Source: Kingdonia uniflora
Taxonomy: Eukaryota; Streptophyta; Magnoliopsida; Ranunculales; Circaeasteraceae
Assembly: GCA_014058105.1 (NCBI GenBank)
Contig: JACGCM010001954.1
Location: 1,952,827 to 2,016,826 of the forward strand
Reading direction: 5' to 3'
DNA length: 64,000 nt
Shown here: positions 10,561 to 21,579 of the stretch, one piece after another
Layout: each line of letters starts with the position of its first letter
Numbering within the stretch: position 1 is the first letter of the stretch
Made by a program: the position numbers and the translations under genes
The notes under the pieces: model-generated
Told to the model about the DNA's origin: nothing
Database searches by the model: none
The model's input: the letters and a program-made list of their open reading frames with translations, nothing else

Positions 10561-13500
10561 GGCTTCAGTATCTTCAGTTTGCCTTGTACCCCTAGAAGAT
10601 TTCCCACCACCACCTATACCATCACTTCCCCTCCCTCTCATATTTTGTGTTGCAGGTGGTAAACCAACACTGCCCATATGTCTTACCATGCTATCATTTG
10701 TATTTACCCTCATAGGTGTTCTTGCCACTCTTGTCCTTGGTGTTGATGGTGCATCCTTACAAGTTTTCTTGTTGTGACCATAGCCACCACATTTTTCATA
10801 TCTCTTCTGCTTCATTTCTTCATCTGGATCAGGAATTCTTTGTTTTCTAGGTCTCCCAGCTCCTCTCACCAATGGGGGAGGTAGAAAATGGTTTGTAGGC
10901 TGCATATAATACAAAAATAAGCATACATATTAAATATCAGCTCGGATACACTTGTGTTCAATTGCAAACCTTCTCCCATTCTGATCCATCAACTACAGGA
11001 TATATGGCATTTTTATATGTTTGGACATATGAAGCAACTTTGTGAAAACAAGAAACATAGCTGCTAGCCATCAATTAAAAAAAGTTAGCTTTTAAAAAAT
11101 TAGAGACACAACTTTGTAAACATTTAGATTATTAACAAAAAAATACTTTACTTACTTAACCCATGACCACCCATAAGGGAGTATAGTACTAACAGCATGC
11201 ACATATGGTAGTCCAAAAAGTTTCCATTTATGGTAGTCGCATTCATGTGTGTTGGTGTTCACTCTCCATCTTTGGCCATTATCCCAATTGCAAGAAAAGA
11301 TTTTGATATGATCCCTTGCACCTGATATTGACCATAGCATTTGATCATCTTATCAATGTGGGTTTGCGCTCTAGGGACTAACACCAAGCCTACAAAAAAG
11401 ATATACATATAGTTACATAGTAGTTCGTAAAAAGAAGAGATCTTAAACAATAAGAAAAGGTCTTGTTTAGCTTACCTGTTTCTTCCCACTCTTTTGCCTT
11501 GGGCCTCCTGTTATAAATGAGTTTCATCAGCATTATATTCAATTTTTCTTGTATCTTATGGATTGGCATGTCCCTAATCTTCAAAATCTATATGTTAAAA
11601 GACTCACTGAAGTTGCTTGTGATGTGTTCATACTTGGCAGTGAAATCAAAGTGAGACCTAGCCCAGTATTCAAATTGCTCCTTAAGTAACCAGTCATGAA
11701 TAGCTGGGTTTTTCAGTTTGAGTTTGTCCATGTGCTTGATCTTTTTAGATTGCTTAAATGCCTTTGCTACACTCCACACTAACCACTCTATTTGGGACCC
11801 CCTGTAAAACTTCTTCATATTCTTGTACATATGTCTAAACTAGAATTTGTGAATTACATGAGGAAAAAGGGTAGTCACAGCATCAATAAGTCCCTTCTGT
11901 CAATCTGATATGAATGTTAGTTTTTAATTATGTAGAATGAGATAGGGTTGAAAAACCTAAATGAAGTTGGTCCAAGTTTCTTTACATTCTGATCTGTATA
12001 AGTAAAATGCAATAAGGAATAGGCCATTGTTGCCATCCAAGGCAATCACAGATAGACAAACCCCCCTCCCCCCCCTTACCATATTTACCCTTTAGAAAAT
12101 AACCATCCAAACCAAGTACAGGTCTACACCCACTTAACCATCCATCAAAACTTGCCTTAAACATTACTAATGACTTTTACACTAGTTACTTTAAAGATCT
12201 TTACTACATTTGGCCAAACTGCCAGGGTTAGCAAATAAGACTTGTCTCATAAATTTAGGCTGTTGAATATAACCCTCATCATATAATCCATCTATGCTCA
12301 CCATGCATATAGTCCAAGTATTCCATGAAGTATAATATGAAATATCAACACCATACCTTTTTGTTAGATTGGTCACTCCTGCCAAGACATGTATGAATAA
12401 GATTACTACTGGCCCTCATACTGAAAGTGGTACCATATGGATTAACCCTAGCATAGATCATCCATTAATAGTTAAATATTTCAGCCTCAGTATAAATGTA
12501 TCTTACCATCATATAGTCATTCCTTTTTTGTTAGAATTGGTGTTTGTTCATAATGGCCCATTGCCTTAAAAAAGCTTTACAAACATCAACTGTGGGCCAC
12601 TCCATGCAAATAACCATCTCTAACCCAGGATTATACACAGGTAATGTAGTCTGATGCACTTCAGCTTCTTATGTTACAAAAATGTTATCATATTTTTTGG
12701 CCAAATCTCTAAACTCATCATCACATATGTCTATATCAGCTTGGGTTGGACCATCATCACCATCAACTGATGAGTGATTTGAGTAATACCTTTCCTCTAT
12801 ATCTATGAAATCTTGGTTAGTTTCTGCTGATCTATTCCAAGCATTAACTTTATCAACTTCTTCTTCATCATTTGAAGCCTCTCCCCTCAATCTAACTTCA
12901 GCCTCAGTTTCAGTATTAACTGGAGCCTCTCCCCCCAATCTAACTTCAGCCTCAATTTCTACAATAACTGGATAATCTTCACCCAATCTAACTCCACCCC
13001 CAGTTTCAATATTAGGTTCATAATCACTGAAGTCCATATATGGTAAATCATCAAGTTCTTCCTCAGGCACTTCACTTGCCCTTGGTTTCTTAACTTTTTT
13101 AGTATTTTCTTCACTACTTTGTAAGCTATTACCTTTTTTCTTTGGCTTTAATACAAGTTTTTTTTTTTGAGTCACAACTACCTTTTGTTTACCCCTAGCA
13201 ATAGTCTCATGTTAAAGTAGATCAAATTGTGTACTCTCATGCTGTAGTAGATCAAACTGTGAACTCTCAACCTCAACCTCAACTTGAGGACATATTGGTA
13301 GTCCTTTATCTAGTTCCATCATAACTACATTTGGCTGTTGAATTAAAGGTGGAGGCACAACTTTTATAGGCACTACATATACACATAAATATATATCTCA
13401 CATAGTATTCACATAACTACAATGCCACATCTTATACAAACTTGTATCATCACAAACATCCATTATCTCACCTGCACACAATGTCTTCACCACTATTCCA

Positions 13501-13720
13501 GAACCAGGTGAGATAGCTTCATTTATCCGAACAACATCAGTCATAATATACTCCAACAGACCTTGATAGTAAAACTAATCCCCATCTATATTTTCAAATA
13601 TATGCATGTTCCCATTAATGCATAAACGATGTGTGTACCCTGTCTCCCAAGGTTCAGACCATCTACCTCCCCAATAAATAATGATATTATTAGGTCATTC
13701 TTGTCATTGTAGCAGACCCC
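10507..13720 (-). pseudogene. MuDR-type MULE transposase (broken)
   Basis: From N to C: a short domain with W-G-G-R-W (about 13670) typical of the MuDR N-terminus; an acidic linker (12669-13175); the N-terminal transposase domain with W-A-I-M-N-K and an I-H-T-C motif (about 12400-12600); the catalytic start GCRPVLGLDGYFLKG (about 12090), giving the first Asp; further core pieces (11588-11830); a degraded SWIM finger (W-K-L-F-G-L-P-Y-V-H-A near 11200, where Cys has become Tyr); and a zinc knuckle KCGGYGHNKKTC (about 10780). Stops and frameshifts are frequent, so it is inactive. It would cut and paste the element via the TIRs. Confidence 0.8.
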
Positions 13721-13979
13721 CAAACACTATATAATTAAGAAAAATATCATGGTAACATACCTAAAATATCTAATTTAAAAACACCACTTGTAAAAGCCCT
13801 AATTTTTTTAATATACCCTAATTACAGAAAACCAAAACTGTAATTTTATAATCCAAACCACTTTTAAAAAGCCCTAATTTTTAATCCAAAATCTAATTCT
13901 TAACACAAATCTTCTAACTTTCAAAATAGGAAAACTAATTCAACAGATATTAAAGGGAGATTTACAAATTTTACCTATT

Positions 13980-13980
13980 C

Positions 13981-14022
<42 letters not shown>
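13980..14022. repeat. GAAA microsatellite
   Basis: About ten tandem GAAA units are followed by GA repeats up to 14034, in the subterminal region of the MULE. Confidence 0.9.
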
Positions 14023-14023
<1 letters not shown>

Positions 14024-14159
14024 GGGAGAGAGAGCCTTACATTGTGATCAAAGGGTTGGAGAGATCAGGTATTAGATTGTTGCACTTTAGTTTTCCAAAT
14101 TTGTATAGTTGTAGAAGATACAAATTTTCTAAAATTTTCCCTCCAAGAATAATGTTTTG

Positions 14160-14388
14160 TTTGAGATTGTTTTGGGGAAGAGATGACCGGAAGACAACTT
14201 GTTCACCTGCCAGAGGAAATCACGTGCAACTCGTTTGAGGGTAGTTTAGTCAGCATGTCAAAATTTGAGTTCAGCAAAGGTTGACCTGTGGTCAGAGGCA
14301 ATTTGGGGACCAAAACTACATATTTAAACAACTTGGGGACTAAAGAAAAATATTCACTCTGTAGGTGGGACTGTAGTCAAATTTTCCC
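14160..14388 (-). repeat. Right terminal inverted repeat of the MULE
   Basis: It is the reverse complement of the left TIR and ends ...TTGACTACAGTCCC-like on the minus strand, with the outermost bases GGGAAAA against GTGAAAT on the left. Confidence 0.85.
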
Positions 14389-14821
14389 TTTAAATGTAAA
14401 CATTGTCAGTGAGATATTTAGGGTTACCTTTGCTCACTTCTAAACTTACAGAATAAGAATGTAAGCCCTTGATTAAAAAGATCCATACAAAAATCACAAA
14501 TTGGAAAAATATGCTATTATCAAATGGGGGCATATTAGAGCTGCTAAGAAGTGTGTTGAGTTCTTATTCCATCTATTGGGCATGGGCTTTAATTTTCCTA
14601 AGAGTATTGCAAAAGTTGATTAGAACTTTTCTTTGGGGTAGAGGTGACAACAGGAAATGCTTATCTTCAGTGGACTGGGCTGATGTTTGCCTTCCAAAGA
14701 AAGAGGGAGGGTATGGAAATTAAAAGAATTAGGGATTTTAATATAGATGAAGATTCTAGTAGAGAAACTATGGTTTTAGGATTTGCGTCCCCTACTTGAG
14801 CCTTTATTATCTGGATCAACT
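14389..14821 (+). pseudogene. LINE 1 reverse transcriptase, second part
   Basis: The reading continues the LINE protein after the MULE: VRYLGLPLLTSKL, one stop, then PLIKKIHTKITNWKN, LLRSVLSSYSIYWAWALIF, LIRTFLWGRGDN and VCLPKKEGGYG. These are the standard C-terminal motifs of plant L1 reverse transcriptase. The frame degrades after 14723. Confidence 0.85.
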
Positions 14822-15915
14822 TGTGGGGTTGCCTTCCCAAACTCCATTTAAGTACCCTTCTAAGGGACCACTAATCGTAACTGTCCTGAGTCGAGACCCG
14901 CCCTATTCAGGATAGATTTTAAACCTTTCTTTATTGTGACAAGGTCTCACTATCTGTAATTGGTCTAGATATAAAGGGGCAACTCAGCCCTAAGCTTATT
15001 ATGCTCCAGGAACTTGTTGTGCCCTAGTGAGTATGGTCAGAGTCCTCTCACTTTTAAGGCCCTTCTTATAACTCACATGGGTCCTCTGATGTGATCCTAA
15101 TAAAGACTCACACCACTACCTATCAAATGAGTGAGCTAGGAAATGGCTGGTCTATAGAGAGAGCAACCTGCCTTATTCTCTACCTCAGAAAAGTTTGAGG
15201 CCCAACTAATCATCCAAGTGTAGCCTCTATAAGAGGCGTACTTATATCCCTCGTTACTCCTTAGGAGGGGGCTAGGAATAAGGATAGCTTAAATTAAGAA
15301 CGTTAATCCTCCTAGTCCCTCCCTCAAACTTATGAGGAGGAAGACATTCTAGGTCTCTAGGCATACCCTTTCATAGAAAGTTGTACCCCTATGCCTTTGG
15401 AGTCTTAAGGAAGGACACCAGGAATATGAGTGAAACTTAATTAAGAGCATTAACCCTCCTAGACCTCCCTCGGACCATTGCGGGGGAGACCCAAAGGTAA
15501 ACCAACAACTAGACTCAGCTAATGGCTACTCAGGTTGGATGACTTCCTCCCTAATAAGAGCAAATGAGTTCAGTCGGCCATACCTAGGTTTATGCCCAAC
15601 TAAGTGTAAACTAAAACACTTAACTCTTAAACAAAAATCTATTTCTTGAAATTTATTTCTCTGAGAGATAATGATTACAATTAAGGGGAGGTTTCTTTTA
15701 TAGCTGAAGAAACCAATGCCCTTTTATACGAAAGTAATGTAGGACTAAACAAAACTAAATTTTTCTAAGTTTTCTTTTGCATTCAACGTATAAAGGGTAT
15801 AAGAGAGTTTTGTCAAAACTTAGGGACCCAACAATGTTGTAGACCTGTGAACGCCAGTCTTCAAAGGCTTTTTGGGCCGTGATCGTGGATCTATGGTGAC
15901 CTCTGGACCTCAACT
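14822..15915. mobile_element. Unclassified 1.1-kb insertion in LINE 1
   Basis: The LINE reading is interrupted here. The insert is flanked by a 7-bp direct repeat TCAACTT (14816-14822 and 15910-15916). It has no long ORF. Two related segments inside share a motif like TTAA(C/T)CCTCCTAG(T/A)CC (about 15305 and 15450). The ends show no clear LTR or TIR. It could be a solo LTR with decayed ends or a non-autonomous DNA element. Confidence 0.4.
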
Positions 15916-16350
15916 TTTGACAGTCTTCATTAAGATTTCTTTTAGATGTTGAAATTGGATCAAATCTGTCTATGTTATCCTAGAACGTAAAAAATGTATT
16001 TGGTCATTCATTTAAGAATTCAGTACTTATCAAGATGCAATCCTAAGACTATCATTTATCTTATGGTTCACTTTAAAAACTTAGAATTTCCTAGTTAACA
16101 TTGGTCAGCTTGAAGTCTCTTCTTGTCAGCTATGTGGAGAGAATGTAAAAATAAAGAGCATTTATTCATTTATTGTAGTTTCTCTAAAAATATATGGCAG
16201 AACATTCTGAACTCTCTGAAGATCACTGGAATTCCTATAAACTAGATACCTGAGATACAATAGATTTTAACTCATCAAACCTAGAGTGTTCAAAATCCTT
16301 AAGGTCGCCCTTGCTTCTGCGGGCTCGAGAAAAGCTAAAGGATCTTTCAG
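15916..16350 (+). pseudogene. LINE 1 zinc-binding region after the reverse transcriptase
   Basis: The translation near 16040-16220 reads LSFILWFTLKT and then QLCGENVKIKEHLFIYCSFS and KNIWQNILNSLK. This is the C-x2-G...E-H-L-F-x2-C pattern with I-W of the domain between reverse transcriptase and RNase H in plant L1 LINEs. Frames shift once or twice. Confidence 0.75.
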
Positions 16351-16354
16351 AATG

Positions 16355-16800
16355 GGCGGAACCAGGATTTGAGGATAGGAGCAAAGTTTAGCGGAGTAGA
16401 TTTAAGGATAATTTTGGGGACTCGGGGGTGGATCCCCTAGAAAAATAGTTGGCGTAATAAATAAAAACTCAGCGATGTCAAACTAAAACCTGATCTTGGT
16501 TAAAAATTGGATTTTCTTTTAAACAAACTCATTATAACGACAAATTGAAACACATGGAAAATAAAAGGATAAATTTTTTTTAAAAAAAACTTATCAAGAA
16601 TTGAACCTTAGACAATATGATCAATGCCATGATTCTTAATCAATTCAGCTACATCTATTTGGAATGACAATGATGAAGAACAATAATGATATTATAATCA
16701 TATTGAAGTCGCCCCTGTTTAAGAATATCAAGTATGAAGTATCCTTCAAATACATCAAGTCTTCTTATAATTACAAAAAACATCATAATGAATGATACCC
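16355..16800 (-). repeat. tRNA-related repeat (SINE-like) or small DNA transposon
   Basis: On the minus strand, 16592-16660 read TAGCTGAATTGATTAAG and, further on, GGTTCAATTC, resembling the A and B boxes of a tRNA promoter. At the other end GGCGGAACCAGGATTTGA (16356) is a phrase common in plant repeats. It separates the zinc region of LINE 1 from its RNase H. The borders are uncertain. Confidence 0.35.
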
Positions 16801-16985
16801 TTAGATATTGGAGCATCAAGGGCAAATCAAGTGTTCTGAGACCCATCAAATGGGTCTAACGTTTTGATTATTCTTAACTGTGATAGCAGTATAACCACAA
16901 AGAAGCTAAGTAGTATTTTAAGGCTCAATAATTGATGGACTATTCTAGAGTATAAAGAAAATGTAGACAGGAATTTAGAGGTTGA
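16801..16985 (+). pseudogene. LINE 1 RNase H, first half
   Basis: It reads P-I-K-W, then after a frameshift LNCDSSI, ILRLNN-stop-W and YKENVDRNLE. These are the L-N-x-D-G-S start and G-x-W motifs of a LINE RNase H. It is cut by the left LTR of element B and continues at 46109. Confidence 0.7.
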
Positions 16986-17718
16986 TGTAATAGCCTAATT
17001 TTGGGATTCGAACTTAGCCTTTACACCAGAAGTATTATAACGCTAAAGAATTATAAGTGATAGCTGACAGAAGAATTTAGCATGGAAAACCTTTGAATAG
17101 GTTAAAAACCATAGCCTCTCTTAGGGATTTTGAGAATGATAGAGTAATATTATTGAGATTGCTAGCTTATTACAAAGAGTGTTCTGAGTATCTGCAATGT
17201 TAGAGTAAAGATCCCCTTCCCCTTTTCATCTGGAATTCTCTGGCCTGATTTATAGGTCTTCTAGTATGATCGTTTGATGAAAATTAAGATTTTAAATTAT
17301 GGACGTTGCAAAATATATGTTAGATATTCATTGACCAAATTGTGTAACATCCTTTTTTTTTTTTGCTTCGTAATGGCTTCGTGGATGACTGAACATTGGC
17401 TTAACTCAAACTGTTGATGTAGTGGTTGAAAATGATGACTCAAACTTAGGGACACTAAATATGTTGATAAGGTCGAGGAGGAAGTATGAGTTCGAGATAC
17501 GGAATAAGCTATTACAAGATGGCTCTCAACTAAGAGCGCGAGAAGGATCATGGGCAAGCAGTGTTGGTTGAGAAACTCCTGCTATAACTAATTCCTGATG
17601 TTGCTGCCTTGATTCTGATTATGTTCTAAATGTGCCATGTGCTCTGTTGATGAGATCAAAAGTTTATATGTTGGTCGAAGATGAAGCATGAGTTTGAAAT
17701 ACGAAATAAGCCACTACA
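16986..17718 (-). repeat. Left LTR of element B (733 bp)
   Basis: It runs from TGTAATAGCCTAATTTTG to AATAAGCCACTACA and matches 45378-46108 end to end. It is the downstream (3') LTR with respect to gag-pol. Confidence 0.9.
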
Positions 17719-17946
17719 ACCACCCCTCTCAGCCAACAGTACGGAAACATTATGGACGAGGAGTGTTGGTTGAGAAGTATCATCAATACTGTAGTTAATA
17801 TCTAGGAATCATTTCCAACGTATATTTATGAATATTTGCTTATGCCTTTTGGGTTTTCAAGAACTAACGGTTCTAGTCAATGTTGTTGCATGGGAAATCT
17901 TTTTGACGTTGGGAATTTGAAGAATCGGCTTAAATGTTGGTCATAG

Positions 17947-17955
17947 TATAAAAAG
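17947..17955 (+). promoter_or_regulatory. TATA box ahead of antisense small ORF 1 of element B
   Basis: TATAAAAAG lies just inside the LTR border on the + strand, about 110 bp before the reading frame of the first small ORF. Confidence 0.4.
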
Positions 17956-18059
17956 AACTCTAAGTTATGTGTGATACCAAGTCTTTATCTCCGAACCATT
18001 TCTTATTTGTTCTTGCTTTTGTACTTAAAATCTTCTAACTGTTGAGAGTATAGTGACTA

Positions 18060-18388
18060 CAAGGAACCAATCTCAGAAGTCTAGGATTCGTAAAAAGATT
18101 GAAGAATTATGCATCAGGTATTTTGGATACCAACCTTTGCATCTGCCGACACCAATTCCTCTATCGCCTACCTATCACCGTATGTTATATGAAGAGGTGA
18201 TGTAGGTGGGGGATGATTATTATCAGATGGTGCATTTCTATTATCTGTTGACATTTGAGGTGGAGTGCCAAAATGGGCTTCGATTGCTGGTAGAGGAGAT
18301 TGTTACAACTGAAGATGAAGAGGCAAGCTTTCTTCTGAGGGAGTCTCACCGGTATCCTGCTAGTGAGTGGGTCCTTACTATGAAATAG
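18060..18388 (+). pseudogene. Antisense small ORF 1 of element B, unknown family
   Basis: The reading gives RIRKKIEELCIRYFG, LPTPIPLSPTYHR, a stop, then from the Met at 18206 DDYYQMVHFYYLLTFEVE and LRLLVEEIVTTEDEEASFLL. The last segment resembles the C-terminal half of the small ORF in element C (VREIVVEKIEMEDV, about 29850). It is acidic, with no membrane segment. Function unknown; it may be a separate small protein or the first exon of the antisense gene. Confidence 0.4.
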
Positions 18389-19182
18389 GACCTTCCGTCT
18401 GTCTCTAGCAAACAGGCAAGTGGGGTTATGGTGGTAGAGGTAGCGATGGTAGAGAGTTTTCTTCCATAAACCAAAGATATTGTCTCTGAAAAAAATCTTT
18501 TATCTATGATTTTGAGTTCCAGTATTTCTTATTCCTTGCAGCATGGGGTCAGAGTTTGGAAGTTGGTTCAATTTTGCATCTTCTTCCTCGTTTGCTGTCG
18601 AGAGGCATTTCAAATTGTTACTTGATATAATATTGAAAGTAATCTGTAATGATAGTGCATTTGTAAAGTAATCTGTAAGAAAAAAAATTAAACTAATAAA
18701 ATGTCATCGTCCTGATATCTTGATGCTGTGTGTCAAACTTCATAAATTCTATATGTAGGTTTGGGCTGTAAAGTATAGGTTTGCAAATGGTAGTGATAGG
18801 TGAAGTTTGAAAAATTAAAGGAGCTTAAAAATGTGTTGATAGGAAGTAGATTAGTTCTCTAAGATGGCTGGGTTGTTGTAAAGGTATATGGCTTTGTTGC
18901 GATCTATGTATTTGAACTAGCTAAAAAATGTATCAACCTGTGGAAAGAATTGATATTGGTTCGTAGGGGCTGCCGCAGGACTTGCTTGACTTTGTATGTT
19001 ACCGTCTGCATGTTTGTGCGTATAAAATATATGGATATATGTCATAATAAGAAAAGAATGACCTGTCACAAAATTGGGATTGGCTGCTGATATTCTTCTT
19101 TCCTAAAAAATTTCTTATAAAATATATCTTCTAGCAAAATCTGTAGAGTGATATAAATCCTCAAAATATCTTCCTGGTGTCT

Positions 19183-19190
19183 ATATAAAG
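19183..19190 (+). promoter_or_regulatory. TATA box ahead of antisense small ORF 2 of element B
   Basis: TATATAAA lies 70 bp upstream of an ATG in good context (ACCATGG, ATG at 19253). Confidence 0.45.
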
Positions 19191-19252
19191 TAGAAATTAT
19201 TGGCTTCTATGTCTTGTATCTTCTACAAGGATAATTTTTTGTGCGAGTAACC

Positions 19253-19560
19253 ATGGTGAGGACGCATACTTAGCGTACTCGTCATGAAGCAGACGGTAGG
19301 ATCCATATCAAGATTGCTGAACTGCATTATGATACTGTGTTACCAAAATGGCCATTGAATTTGACCGACCTAGATGATGAGGGCAAGCATGTAGAGTATG
19401 ATCATTTTTTCTGGTGCGATGTAATTCGGAGGTCTCTACTAGATGTTACAGTTTGAGAAATTACTATTCGACAACTCGCATGTAAATAATCTTGTAGAAG
19501 AGGATGTAATGGCAGTAAGAGGAGATATAATTCCATGTGGCAAGATGAACCATCCATGCT
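19253..19560 (+). pseudogene. Antisense small ORF 2 of element B, unknown family
   Basis: From the ATG at 19253 the frame reads M-V-R-T-H-T, a stop, then IHIKIAELHYDTVLPKWPL and EGKHVEYDHFFWCDVIRRS. The same pattern appears in element C near 29720 (YDAELPVREVQLEGLD and EHEYELRFYEEMF). Two elements thus share a small protein of about 100 residues on the strand opposite to gag-pol. I do not recognise it. It is pseudogenised here. Confidence 0.45.
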
Positions 19561-20023
19561 GCTTTAAATGTAACTATAGAAGTCCGTAAGATCGAAGTGT
19601 GAAAGTTCATAATAAATAAGTAATCTGCTTTACAGTAATCTATTATATGTAGAACGAGGCATAGTTGTTTTTTCGATCTAAGATGAATAAGAATAAAGTA
19701 TTATATTTTACTTTTTGTGTGTAGATATTGTGGGTGACAGCTGTACAACTGTATAGATATCTTTGAATTTTGAATATTATCCTATTTTAGGAATGCCGTA
19801 CGATCTTAGTATAGTATAAAAGTAAAGTGATTGGTCGTTTGTACTGCGTTGGGGAAGAGGGGCAAAAAATTTTAATCTCAAACACTAGAAGCAGACATGA
19901 TGACAGTAGAAGTTATCCCAGAAGTCATGATTATGTTGTTAACTGAAAAGATGTGCTTGTAAGGACAATAAGGGTGACTGGCACGTGTCTAAAGGAGCCA
20001 CCGTTTTGTAAATCGAGGGAGAG

Positions 20024-20031
20024 TATAAAAA
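20024..20031 (+). promoter_or_regulatory. TATA box ahead of the main antisense ORF of element B
   Basis: TATAAAAA in GAGTATAAAAACTCG is followed by a CT-rich leader. A related sequence, GTGTAAAAACTCAG, sits at the matching place in element C (about 30237). Confidence 0.4.
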
Positions 20032-20588
20032 CTCGTATCTCTCTCTTTCATAAATTATCAACACTTGTAGAGAGAGAGAAAAGTTGTACAAATCCTATCT
20101 CTAAAGAGAGGAAACATTTGAGTTTTGAGTGTGATTTAAGAGGGAAAGGTTCATCGGGTAATACAAAACTGTAGGAAAAGCGACAGAAGCGGTCATTCTC
20201 GGTAAAACGCTTGGGTAAAGTAGAAGATTGTTATTCTTTAAGTACAGGTTAGTGATATGTGTCTTTGTTTGTTTGATTTATTATTAGTAATCTATATAAT
20301 ATTGTTTGTTTATCCTTTTAGATTGAGGGTTACAGAAGTTTAATAATGTAAGGGTTTTAAGATTTTTGAGTAATTAATGAGAGAGTCCTAGAGTGTAGAA
20401 GCTTTGTTATATGAATGGACCGTAGAGAGAGAAAATGTTTGTTTGAAGAAGAAAAGGGAAACTTGAAATGATTGCTTTGTGTTTTGGGAAATTGTAAAGT
20501 AAGCGTGTTGACTGGGTAAAAATATGGGTGGAACTATTTTTACTATGTGTAGGGTGTATATGTAAAGTAGAGATAATGATAAAATATT

Positions 20589-20882
20589 TTGTGTATCTGT
20601 AGGTCCAATATGCATTCAAAACCTATAGTTCTCATGAGTAAACTTGTAGTATCTTCAAGTTCAAAGGAAACATCATCGTCAGGAATGGTGGACGAGTGCA
20701 ATGTCAAGGAGGAAATTGTAAATAGTGTAAAGATGACTGTAGAAGTTGGGGAAACTAGTAAAATAGAGAAGGTGATAGATAAAGAGGATACAAAAGAGAA
20801 AGATAGATTGTTTGTCATATACTCGGAGGGAGTAGATGTAGAAAAAGAATTTTTGAAATACAAAAAGAAATTACAGGGATGA
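20589..20882 (+). pseudogene. First exon-like ORF of the antisense gene, element B
   Basis: An open frame of 97 residues, rich in Lys, Glu and Ser, precedes the conserved domain at 20990-21450. It may be the N-terminal exon. The segment K-E-T-S-S-S-G and later D-K-E-D-T-K-E-K-D-R show no fold. The related C element has a basic, Ser-rich ORF in the same position (30273-30715). Confidence 0.35.
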
Positions 20883-20939
20883 TGGGGAAGTTATCTGGTG
20901 GACCAAGGTCACTAATTTAGGGCCTATGTCCCAGGTAAA

Positions 20940-21450
20940 GGGGAGGAGGCGGTATACTACCAAGTCCCTTATTTGGAGAAGTAGAAAAATGAGAGAGGGA
21001 TTAGTAAGGATGTGAATCACCTTTACTATAATAGCCTCGGGCTATCAGGCCAGACTGATGGGTTTCTATGTTACTTGAATCACGTCGTGCATGGCCTTAG
21101 AATTCAGCTGACCTTCTTTCCAAAAGGGGTTATGAATATATTACAGTGTTGCTCTGCCTAGCTGAATGGGAATGTATATAAAATAATGAGGGTATGTGAG
21201 GCACTGAATGATAAATAAAGAAAGGAATGAACTGCCAAGCAGTTCGAAGCCAATGATGTGTTAAAATTTTATAAATAGAAATATGTCAAGAGTTGAAGCA
21301 GTGGTTACCTGTAGTGATTCATCTAGGCTGAATTTTTTTCATTTTGAATCTGCGGGTAGACCATAGAATGATCACCTTGTCTGGGTTGAGCGTAACTGTA
21401 TGCAGGTTTCAGATGAACCAGCGATCGCTCTTAACCATAAATATTATAAC
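20940..21450 (+). pseudogene. Antisense gene, conserved 'putative gypsy type transposon'-like domain, element B
   Basis: Readable pieces are FLCYLNHVVHGLRIQLTFF, a frameshifted middle with VLKFYK, then SSRLNFFHFESAGRP and NDHLVWVERNC. They match, residue by residue over these stretches, the better preserved copy in element C (31270-31670: FLCYLSQLEYGLSLPL, VLQFYELKNY, RPRFFDLSSAGRPWND, VIWVKGNC). The layout resembles the Pfam 'putative gypsy type transposon' domain (PF04195 from memory). Stops break it. Confidence 0.55.
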
Positions 21451-21579
21451 CCGAGTAAGTAACGTTGATTAATCTTCGACTAACCATTATCATGTCTTCG
21501 AGATGTTAATTAATGTTTTACTCTTTGTTTTGTCATAACCTAATCCTTCATCAGTACTTGATAATACCAGTTTGTTTCA

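Larger units (their letters stand above)
7163..14388 (-). mobile_element. Mutator-like element (MULE), 7.2 kb
   Basis: The ends are long inverted repeats of about 225 bp (7163-7392 and 14160-14388). Inside are a degraded MuDR-type transposase (minus strand), a GRF-zinc-finger fragment and an acidic ORF (both + strand). It interrupts the LINE reverse transcriptase: the residues before (F-K-I) and after (V-R-Y-L-G) fit one continuous LINE protein. The 9-bp flanks TTCAAAATA (7154-7162) and TTTAAATGT (14389-14397) are compatible with a decayed target duplication. Confidence 0.85.

Noticed and set aside
16592..16660. Functional tRNA gene on the minus strand
   Set aside because: A- and B-box-like sequences are present, but the acceptor stem and anticodon arm cannot be folded convincingly.
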